A stretch of DNA of 5,292 nucleotides from positions 1 through 5,292 of the forward strand of contig CAKUEI010000097.1 of the NCBI GenBank assembly GCA_934646175.1, in the 5' to 3' direction. Within the stretch, counting starts at the first letter, position 1; every line of letters starts with the position of its first letter. This stretch comes from an uncultured Oscillospiraceae bacterium (GTDB lineage Bacteria > Bacillota > Clostridia > Oscillospirales > Oscillospiraceae). Made by a program: the position numbers and the translations under genes. The notes under the pieces are model-generated. The model saw only the letters and a program-made list of their open reading frames with translations, was not told where the DNA came from and ran no database searches. Below are positions 1 through 4,957 of the stretch, piece by piece.

Positions 1-384
1 GTGGCTTACGTGCTGATGGGTCACGGTACGGCTCATGTGGCGAAGGTCACTTACAGCCAGATGGCCACCCAGATGGGCCAGCTGGGCTATGAGAACGTGT
101 TCATCGGCACCGTGGAGGGTGAGCCCGAGGATACCTCCTGTGAGGCCGTGATCGCGGCTGTCAAGGAAGCCGGTTACACCACTGTGGTGCTGCGCCCCCT
201 GATGGTGGTTGCAGGCGACCACGCCAACAACGACATGGCCGGTTCTGATGAGGATTCCTGGAAGACCATGTTTGAGGCCGCCGGCTTCACGGTCGACTGC
301 CAGATTGCCGGCCTGGGCCGGATCGCGGATGTGCAGGCACTCTATGCGGCACACACCAAGGCTGCCATCGAGGCCATTGCGTAA
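1..384 (+). CDS. cbiK: Sirohydrochlorin cobaltochelatase CbiK, C-terminal part (5' end outside window)
   Basis: This is the C-terminal 127 residues of an anaerobic cobaltochelatase, which inserts Co2+ into sirohydrochlorin (factor II) at the start of the early-cobalt B12 pathway. Two family motifs are visible: VLMGHGT (residues 4-10), whose His8 matches the first metal-binding histidine of CbiK, and LRPLMVVAGDHANNDMAG (64-81), whose His74 matches the second. Glu39 in GTVEG lies between them, where the family has its active-site glutamate. SDEDSWK (82-88) is also family-typical. CbiK proteins are usually about 250-300 residues, so roughly half is missing. The GTG at position 1 is almost certainly an internal valine codon, because the frame is open to the edge and the text begins in the middle of the fold just before the active site. 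Whether the protein carries an export signal, as some CbiK proteins do, cannot be seen. It is followed by a strong terminator-like hairpin. Confidence 0.93.
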   Translation: MAYVLMGHGTAHVAKVTYSQMATQMGQLGYENVFIGTVEGEPEDTSCEAVIAAVKEAGYTTVVLRPLMVVAGDHANNDMAGSDEDSWKTMFEAAGFTVDCQIAGLGRIADVQALYAAHTKAAIEAIA

Positions 385-397
385 CAAGGGCTGAATG

Positions 398-437
398 GGC
401 TCCGAGGCGGTAAACCATCGCCTCGGAGCCTTTTTTT
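398..437 (+). terminator. Strong intrinsic terminator-like hairpin after cbiK
   Basis: A perfect 12-bp inverted repeat pairs 398-409 (GGCTCCGAGGCG) with 419-430 (CGCCTCGGAGCC). It can be extended inward by a G-U pair (410/418) and a T-A pair (411/417), leaving a 5-base loop at 412-416. Seven T residues follow at 431-437. This is a textbook Rho-independent terminator for the cbiK transcript. It begins 14 bases after the cbiK stop. The ribosome binding site of the next gene begins only six bases after the T-tract, so any transcription of the downstream genes must either read through it or start upstream of it. Confidence 0.9.
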
Positions 438-443
438 GAAAAC

Positions 444-450
444 AAGGAGG
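444..450 (+). promoter_or_regulatory. Ribosome binding site of the two-domain lipoprotein gene
   Basis: AAGGAGG at 444-450 is a near-perfect anti-16S complement. It is seven bases before the ATG at 458 and fixes that start. It sits immediately downstream of the T-tract of the preceding hairpin. Confidence 0.9.
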
Positions 451-457
451 AAAAAGA

Positions 458-1288
458 ATGAAAAAGATGATCTCATGCCTGATGGCGGCGCTGATGATGG
501 CGGCTTTGCTGGTGGGTTGCGGACAGCAGAAGCCAAGCGAGTCTGCCAGCGATGAACCCGTTGCGCCTGCTCTGGAAGACGGTGTCTACACCGCGGACTT
601 CAACACGGACAGCAGTATGTTCCATGCCAACGAGACTTGCGACGGAAAAGGTGTTTTGACCGTACAGGACGGGCAGATGACCATTCACGTCAGCCTGGCT
701 TCCACCAGCATCGTGAACCTGTTTCCCGGCTTGAAGGAGGATGCACAGAAGGATGGAGCTGTTTTGCTTCAGCCCACCACAGACACCGTGACTTATCCCG
801 ACGGGCTGACCGAGGAGGTCAACGGGTTTGATATCCCGGTTCCTGCGCTGGACGAGGAGTTTGACGTGGCTCTGATCGGCAAAAAGGGCGTGTGGTACGA
901 CCACAAGGTGTCTGTCTCCAACCCTGTGCCGAAGGAGGACGATGCTGTTGCTGCCATCCCACTGGCGGATGGCACCTATACCATTGAGGTGGGCTTTGCC
1001 GGCGGCTCCGGCAAGTCTCATGTACTGTCTCCCTGCACTCTGAAGGTAGAAAACGGCACTGCCACAGCGACCATCGTCTGGAGCAGCGAGAAATATGACT
1101 ATATGCTGGTAGACGGGCAGCGCTACGATGTTCTCACTACGGAGGGCGGTTCTACGTTTGAGATCCCGGTTCGGGCGCTGGATACCGCGCTGACGGTGAT
1201 CGGTGACACCACCGCCATGAGCACGCCTCACGAAATTGAGTATACACTGACCTTTGATTCGACCACAGCGGAGGAGGCGGCGCAGTGA
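458..1288 (+). CDS. Two-domain surface lipoprotein associated with a FecBCD-type importer
   Basis: A 276-residue predicted lipoprotein. The N-terminus has a Lys-Lys n-region, a hydrophobic segment and a lipobox LVGC with the lipidated cysteine at residue 21, so it should be anchored on the outer face of the membrane. A short Ser/Glu/Pro-rich linker (22-40) leads to two beta-rich domains with similar openings: DGVYTADF (41-48) to about 155, and DGTYTIEV (171-178) to about 267. Domain 2 carries GGSGK (182-186), a single Cys193, the aromatic segment WSSEKYDYM (208-216), and DTTAMSTPHEIEYTL (250-264). Domain 1 carries SSMFH (52-56), Cys61 and KGVWYDHKV (143-151). From memory, both domain types recur in clostridial proteins encoded beside iron-, haem- or corrinoid-type ABC transporters, and they loosely resemble NEAT-like beta sandwiches. 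I cannot name an established family with confidence. The Tyr, Met and His residues listed are candidate ligand-contact positions (inference). Its TGA overlaps the GTG of the next gene, which suggests the two products act together, for example this protein capturing ligand for the binding protein. Confidence 0.8.
   Translation: MKKMISCLMAALMMAALLVGCGQQKPSESASDEPVAPALEDGVYTADFNTDSSMFHANETCDGKGVLTVQDGQMTIHVSLASTSIVNLFPGLKEDAQKDGAVLLQPTTDTVTYPDGLTEEVNGFDIPVPALDEEFDVALIGKKGVWYDHKVSVSNPVPKEDDAVAAIPLADGTYTIEVGFAGGSGKSHVLSPCTLKVENGTATATIVWSSEKYDYMLVDGQRYDVLTTEGGSTFEIPVRALDTALTVIGDTTAMSTPHEIEYTLTFDSTTAEEAAQ
1270..1277 (+). promoter_or_regulatory. Ribosome binding site for the substrate-binding protein, inside the preceding gene
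   Basis: GGAGGAGG at 1270-1277 lies in the last codons of the upstream lipoprotein gene, seven bases before the GTG at 1285. It supports the GTG as the true start and, with the 4-base stop/start overlap, indicates translational coupling. Confidence 0.85.
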
Positions 1289-2436
1289 GGCGGCTGACTG
1301 CCGCAATGCTGGCACTGTTGCTGACGCTGGCGCTGTGCGCCTGCAGCACGGGAAAGACGCCCGAAAATACGGACGGGCAGGGAACCTCTGTGGCATGGGA
1401 GGATCTGGCGTTTGATCGCACGATGCCGCTGCGCTATGCCGAACAGTTTTCTGTTGAGTATGCCGGCGAGGACTATAAGCGCATCACCATCCGTGATGAT
1501 CGGGTGTACCTGCTGGTGGCGGAGGGTGCGGCGGTGCCCGACGGCGTACCGGCCGGCGTCACCGTGCTGCAGCAGCCGCTGGATCAGATTTATCTGGTGG
1601 CCAGCGCTGCCATGGATTCCTTTGAAAAGCTCGATGCCGTTGACTGTATTACGCTCAGTGGGAAGAAAGAAGCAGACTGGTATATCCAGGAAGCGAAGGA
1701 AGCAATGCAGAGCGGAGCCATGGTGTACGCCGGTAAGTATTCCGAGCCGGACTATGAGCTGATTCTGTCACAGGGGTGCGACCTTGCGGTGGAAAACACC
1801 ATGATTTATCACTCCCCGGCGGTGCTGGAGCAGTTGGAAAGACTGGGAATCCCAGTGCTGGTGGAGACTTCCAGCTACGAGCCACAGCCTTTGGGGCGGA
1901 TGGAGTGGATCAAGCTGTACGCGGCGCTGTTGGATAAAGAGGACGAGGCGGCAGCTCTCTTCGATGCGAAGATGGACAGCCTGTCCGGCGTTCTGGAGCA
2001 GGAGCCGACGGGCAAGACCGTGGCGTTCTTCTACATCACCAGCAGCGGAGCCGTAAATGTCCGGAAGTCCACAGACTATGTGGCAAAATCCATCACACTG
2101 GCGGGCGGCGACTATATCTCCTTTGATACCTCGGAGGAGGAAAATGCGCAGTCCACGGTAAATATTCAAATGGAGTCCTTTTATCACGGCGCGGTGGATG
2201 CTGATGTGCTGATCTATAACAGCATCATAGACGGCGAACTGCACTCGATAGATGAGCTGGTGGCATTGAATCCGCTGCTGGCTGACTTTAAAGCTGTGAA
2301 GAACGGGAACGTGTGGTGCCTGACGAAGAATTTCTATCAGGAATCACTGGAATTAAGCGACCTGATTTTGGATGTCAACCATGCATTGAATGAAACACCG
2401 GATGCGGAGTTTCATTTTTTGACGCGGCTGAAATGA
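1285..2436 (+). CDS. ABC transporter substrate-binding lipoprotein, BtuF/FhuD/FecB-like (periplasmic-binding fold)
   Basis: A 383-residue extracytoplasmic ligand-binding lipoprotein that should deliver cargo to the adjacent permease and ATPase. The signal peptide starts MRRLTAAM, has a Leu/Ala-rich core and ends in the lipobox LCAC with Cys20 as the lipid anchor. GTG was chosen over the Met at residue 8 because it keeps the Arg-Arg n-region and has a well-placed ribosome binding site. The mature part begins with a sizeable segment (about 35-140) before the recognisable binding-protein core. The core includes YAGKYSEPDYELIL (148-161), LAVENTMIYHSPAVLEQLERLG (about 170-190) and SSYEPQPLGRMEWIKLY (196-212). 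In class III binding proteins the corresponding regions form the first lobe and the ligand cleft. The C-terminal half (VAFFYITSSG, LAGGDYISFD, DVLIYNSII) forms the second lobe. At 383 residues it is longer than typical BtuF (about 270) and within range for Gram-positive relatives. The cargo cannot be read from sequence: corrinoid, haem or other tetrapyrrole, siderophore and cobalt chelate all fit. The B12 gene context favours a cobalt or corrinoid compound (inference). Confidence 0.88.
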   Translation: MRRLTAAMLALLLTLALCACSTGKTPENTDGQGTSVAWEDLAFDRTMPLRYAEQFSVEYAGEDYKRITIRDDRVYLLVAEGAAVPDGVPAGVTVLQQPLDQIYLVASAAMDSFEKLDAVDCITLSGKKEADWYIQEAKEAMQSGAMVYAGKYSEPDYELILSQGCDLAVENTMIYHSPAVLEQLERLGIPVLVETSSYEPQPLGRMEWIKLYAALLDKEDEAAALFDAKMDSLSGVLEQEPTGKTVAFFYITSSGAVNVRKSTDYVAKSITLAGGDYISFDTSEEENAQSTVNIQMESFYHGAVDADVLIYNSIIDGELHSIDELVALNPLLADFKAVKNGNVWCLTKNFYQESLELSDLILDVNHALNETPDAEFHFLTRLK

Positions 2437-2450
2437 GCATTTTGAGAAAT

Positions 2451-2457
2451 GAGGAGG
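2451..2457 (+). promoter_or_regulatory. Ribosome binding site that decides the permease start
   Basis: GAGGAGG at 2451-2457 is six bases before the ATG at 2464. An in-frame ATG at 2449 overlaps this site and has no Shine-Dalgarno sequence of its own at a usable distance, so 2464 is the preferred start. Confidence 0.8.
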
Positions 2458-2463
2458 AGCGGC

Positions 2464-3477
2464 ATGAAGAAGACCCGAACATTTCGTATCTGGGGAGGAT
2501 TTTTGCTGCTCCTCCTTCTCTTGTTTTTGTTTTTGATCTGGAATATTTTTGCGGGGAGCGTTTCGCTTTCCGCGTCTGATATATGGCGGATCCTGTTTGG
2601 AGGCGGAGTGGGACTGACCCAGAGCCAAATTGTGCTGCAGATCCGCTTGCCAAGGCTTTTGTCGGCGCTGATACTGGGCGGAGCGTTGTCGCTGTCCGGT
2701 TATCTGCTGCAGACCTTCTTTCATAACCCCATTGCGGGTCCCTTTGTGCTGGGAATCTCCTCCGGCGCGAAGATGACGGTGTGCATGGCAATGCTTTTTC
2801 TGCTGAGCCAGGGAAAGACGACGTCTTCCGCCGTGCTGATTGCCGCGGCTTTTGTGGGCGCAATGCTGTCTATGGGCTTTGTGCTGAGCATCTCTCAACG
2901 GGTCAAGCGCATGAGCCTGTTGGTGGTTTGCGGTGTGATGATTGGCTACATCTGTTCGGCGCTGACGGATTTCCTCGTGACCTTTGCCGATGATTCCAGC
3001 ATCGTGAACCTGCATAACTGGTCTCTCGGATCCTTTTCCGGCATGAGTTGGGAGAATGTTAAGACCATGACCGTTGTCTGCGGTATCACGCTGCTGCTGA
3101 CCTTTTTGCTGTCCAAGCCCATTCGGGCGTATCAGTTGGGGGAGGTCTATGCACAGAACATGGGCGTGCCGCTGCGCGCCTTCCGGGCGGCGTTGATCCT
3201 GCTGTCCAGCGTGCTGTCCGCCTGCGTTACGGCATTTGCCGGGCCCATCTCCTTTGTGGGCATTGCGGTGCCCCACTTGATGAAGTCCCTGTTCAAATCG
3301 GCGGAGCCGCTGTTTATGATCCCGGCGTGCTTTCTGGGTGGAGGTGTATTCTGCCTGTTCTGTGACCTCATTGCCCGCACGGCGTTCGCTCCCACCGAGG
3401 TGAGCATCAGCTCCGTCACGGCGGTATTTGGCGCACCTATCGTGATCTATATGATGATCCACAGGAAGGGGGCGTGA
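2464..3477 (+). CDS. FecCD/BtuC-family ABC transporter permease
   Basis: A 337-residue polytopic membrane protein, the usual size for BtuC/FhuB/FecCD permeases, which work as homodimers or paired subunits with about ten helices each. A very hydrophobic first helix (about 10-30) is followed by the family hallmark RLPRLLSALILGGALSLSGY (61-80), then LLQTFFHNPIAGPFVLGISS (81-100) with the conserved Gln and Asn-Pro. LGEVYAQNMGVPLRAFRA precedes GPISFVGIAVPHLMK (260-274), the conserved cytoplasmic loop and helix region that contacts the ATPase. Near the C-terminus, DLIAR and PTEVSISSVTAVFGAPIVIY are present. The Ser-Ile-Ser stretch after Glu312 replaces the Pro-x-Gly usually seen after the equivalent Glu (ElPvG in most relatives). 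Only one permease gene is present, so a homodimer is expected. It lies 27 bases after the binding-protein gene, and its end overlaps a possible GTG start of the ATPase gene. The family assignment is secure; the substrate is not. Confidence 0.93.
   Translation: MKKTRTFRIWGGFLLLLLLLFLFLIWNIFAGSVSLSASDIWRILFGGGVGLTQSQIVLQIRLPRLLSALILGGALSLSGYLLQTFFHNPIAGPFVLGISSGAKMTVCMAMLFLLSQGKTTSSAVLIAAAFVGAMLSMGFVLSISQRVKRMSLLVVCGVMIGYICSALTDFLVTFADDSSIVNLHNWSLGSFSGMSWENVKTMTVVCGITLLLTFLLSKPIRAYQLGEVYAQNMGVPLRAFRAALILLSSVLSACVTAFAGPISFVGIAVPHLMKSLFKSAEPLFMIPACFLGGGVFCLFCDLIARTAFAPTEVSISSVTAVFGAPIVIYMMIHRKGA
3463..3472 (+). promoter_or_regulatory. Purine-rich ribosome binding site for the ATPase gene
   Basis: AGGAAGGGGG at 3463-3472 lies within the last permease codons. 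It can serve an ATG at 3480 (seven bases after the G-run) or a GTG at 3474 that overlaps the permease TGA. The ATG has the better spacing to the G-run. The AGGA at 3463-3466 is seven bases from the GTG, so the choice is not certain. Confidence 0.6.
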
Positions 3478-3479
3478 GC

Positions 3480-4250
3480 ATGGCGGCGTATCTGGAGACA
3501 AAAGACTTGAACGTTGGTTACCACGGGAAACCGTTGATCAGCCGGATTCCGCTTTGTGTGCAGCGCGGAAAGATCGTTACGCTGATTGGCCCCAACGGAT
3601 CGGGAAAGTCCACTATATTGAAGACTATTATCGGCCAGCTCCCGAAAGTGTCCGGCACGGTGTTCCTGGACGGAAAGGCCATGGAGGCGTGGAGCCGCAA
3701 CGAGATTGCCCGGCGGCTGGCCATCCTGATGACAACCCGAATGGAACCGGAGCTGATGACCTGCCGCGATGTGGTGAGCAGCGGGCGCTATCCCTACACG
3801 GGGCGGCTGGGCATTTTGCAGCCGGAGGATCAAGCCATCGTGGAACGCTCGCTGGAACAGGTGGGCGGACTGGAATTTGCGGATCGCCCCTTTTCGGCCA
3901 TCAGTGACGGGCAGCGGCAGCGTATCCTGCTGGCGCGGGCGCTTTGCCAAGAACCGGAGCTGATCGTGTTGGATGAGCCCACCAGCTTTCTGGACATCCG
4001 GTACAAGCTGGAGCTGCTGACAGTGCTCAAGCGCATGGTGCGGGAAAACAACCTGGCGGTGCTGTTGTCGCTGCATGAGTTGGATCTGGCACAGCGCATT
4101 TCGGATACTGTGGTGTGCGTAGCGGGCGACAGGATCGACCGCATCGGCACGCCGGAGGAGATATTTACCCGCGCATATATTGCAAAGCTGTACCGGATGG
4201 AGCACGGGAAGTACGACCCCTGCTTCGACAGCTTGGAATTTGTGCCGTAA
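3480..4250 (+). CDS. FecE/FhuC/BtuD-type ABC transporter ATPase with variant signature motif
   Basis: A 256-residue nucleotide-binding subunit that would power the adjacent permease. With ATG 3480 as start, the motifs are: Walker A GPNGSGKST (37-45), signature ISDGQRQR (141-148) where most relatives have LSGGQ/E, Walker B LIVLDEP (161-167) with Asp165 and catalytic Glu166, D-loop SFLD (169-172), and switch His199 in LSLHELDLA. The segment where the Q-loop glutamine is expected reads ILMTTRMEPELMT (82-94) and has no Gln. From memory, this SDG-type signature with a Q-less loop recurs in a subset of gut-bacterial FecE-like ATPases, so it may be a subfamily trait rather than damage. All catalytic residues are present and the protein is full length. 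GTG 3474 is an alternative start adding two residues (and giving a 4-base overlap with the permease stop). The C-terminal tail (YRMEHGKYDPCFDSLEFVP) is short. The stop is 11 bases before the cbiL start, tying the importer to the B12 genes. Confidence 0.93.
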   Translation: MAAYLETKDLNVGYHGKPLISRIPLCVQRGKIVTLIGPNGSGKSTILKTIIGQLPKVSGTVFLDGKAMEAWSRNEIARRLAILMTTRMEPELMTCRDVVSSGRYPYTGRLGILQPEDQAIVERSLEQVGGLEFADRPFSAISDGQRQRILLARALCQEPELIVLDEPTSFLDIRYKLELLTVLKRMVRENNLAVLLSLHELDLAQRISDTVVCVAGDRIDRIGTPEEIFTRAYIAKLYRMEHGKYDPCFDSLEFVP

Positions 4251-4254
4251 GGAG
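4251..4254 (+). promoter_or_regulatory. Ribosome binding site that decides the cbiL start
   Basis: GGAG at 4251-4254, directly abutting the TAA of the ATPase gene, is seven bases before the ATG at 4262. The reading frame is open further upstream (from an ATG at 4115), but that region is inside the ATPase gene, and the protein homology begins only at 4262. Confidence 0.8.
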
Positions 4255-4261
4255 TGGCGAC

Positions 4262-4948
4262 ATGGAAAGACAGGGCATTTTTTACGCCGTCAGCGTGGGC
4301 CCCGGCGATCCAGAACTGATGACGCAACAGGCGTGCCGCGTGCTGAAGGCGTGCCGCGTTATAGCGGCCCCCCGGATGAAGTCCGGGCGGATGCTGGCGT
4401 TGGACATCGCCGGAGGCGCGGTGGATATGCAGGGAAAGACCGTTCTGCCGTTGGACTTCACCATGGAGCGAAGCGAGGCGGTACGGGAGGAGAGCTACCG
4501 CGCGGCGGCAGCCGCTATCGAGGCGGAGTTGGCGGCGGGACGGGACGTTGCCATGGTCAATCTGGGCGACGTGTCCGTGTATGCCACGGCGTACTATATT
4601 TTAGAGCGCGTCCGCTCTGACGGGTTCGAGACGGTCATGTGCCCCGGTGTTACCAGCTTCTGCGCCGTAGCGGCGCGGCTGGGGCGGAGTTTGACCCGCA
4701 TGGAGGAGCCGCTCCACATTCTGCCGGGGAGCATGGACATGGACAGCGCGCTCACGCTGGAGGGAACGAAGGTGCTGATGAAGTCCGGGAGAACCATCCA
4801 TGAGACGGTGGACGCGCTGGAAAAGCACGGTCTTGTAGCGCGTGCCGGGATGGTGGCGGACTGCGGGCTGGAGACGGAACAGGTCTACACCGACCTGCGG
4901 CAGATGCCGGAGGAGATCAGCTATTTTGCCACCATTGTGGCAGATTGA
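4262..4948 (+). CDS. cbiL: Cobalt-factor II C20-methyltransferase (precorrin-2 C20-methyltransferase family)
   Basis: A 228-residue class III SAM-dependent tetrapyrrole methyltransferase, close to the usual size of CbiL/CobI (about 230-240). It methylates C20 of cobalt-factor II to give cobalt-factor III in the cytoplasm. The N-terminal SAM-binding loop is AVSVGPGDPELMT (9-21), typical of CbiL. DVAMVNLGDVSVYATAYYIL (95-114) matches the family's LGDPxxYST region, with Val104 in place of the common Pro. PGVTSFCAVAARLG (128-141) matches the PGIxSFxAxAARLG motif, and VLMKSGR (171-177) matches the VLMK region, which favours CbiL/CobI over the related CbiF and CbiH. The presence of CbiK upstream implies the cobalt-containing substrate rather than metal-free precorrin-2. 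An odd feature is an internal 13-base direct repeat that writes ACRV twice at residues 24-33. It starts 11 bases after the ATPase gene and is followed nine bases later by cbiA. Confidence 0.92.
   Translation: MERQGIFYAVSVGPGDPELMTQQACRVLKACRVIAAPRMKSGRMLALDIAGGAVDMQGKTVLPLDFTMERSEAVREESYRAAAAAIEAELAAGRDVAMVNLGDVSVYATAYYILERVRSDGFETVMCPGVTSFCAVAARLGRSLTRMEEPLHILPGSMDMDSALTLEGTKVLMKSGRTIHETVDALEKHGLVARAGMVADCGLETEQVYTDLRQMPEEISYFATIVAD
4329..4359 (+). repeat. Short direct repeat inside cbiL
   Basis: The 13-mer AGGCGTGCCGCGT occurs at 4329-4341 and again at 4347-4359, 18 bases apart and in the same frame. Both copies encode Ala-Cys-Arg-Val, giving ACRVLKACRV early in the protein. The repeat keeps the frame and falls in the first helix after the SAM loop. 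It may be chance or a small local duplication. Confidence 0.6.
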
Positions 4949-4953
4949 GAGGA
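4949..4953 (+). promoter_or_regulatory. Weak ribosome binding site of cbiA
   Basis: GAGGA at 4949-4953 lies just after the cbiL TGA and four bases before the ATG at 4958. It is shorter and closer than the other sites here, so cbiA translation may depend partly on coupling to cbiL. Confidence 0.6.
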
Positions 4954-4957
4954 TACT

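Noticed and set aside
1..3. GTG at position 1 as the true start of cbiK
   Set aside because: A start here would remove half of the chelatase. The visible sequence begins just before the first active-site His, so this is an internal codon at the window edge.
385..457. Cobalamin riboswitch in front of the importer genes
   Set aside because: The gap is only 73 bases, holds a simple terminator hairpin, and contains no sequence resembling the conserved B12-box. A riboswitch, if any, would be upstream of this window.
473..1396. 307-codon minus-strand frame opposite the two-domain lipoprotein
   Set aside because: It has Arg/Gln/His-rich shadow composition and no motif. The plus-strand gene has a lipobox, a strong ribosome binding site and a domain repeat.
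2353..3501. 382-codon open frame on the minus strand opposite the permease
   Set aside because: Its product is extremely rich in His, Gln, Arg and Lys, as expected when CTG-rich membrane-protein codons are read backwards. It has no recognisable domain, and the plus-strand permease with conserved motifs fully explains the region.
3447..4205. 252-codon minus-strand frame opposite the ATPase
   Set aside because: It is a His/Gln-rich mirror of the ATPase gene, whose plus-strand product has all ABC motifs.
4115..4261. Upstream extension of cbiL by 49 residues from an ATG at 4115
   Set aside because: It lies wholly inside the ATPase gene, has Arg/His-rich shadow sequence and no family similarity. 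The ATG at 4262 has a ribosome binding site and starts right at the CbiL homology.
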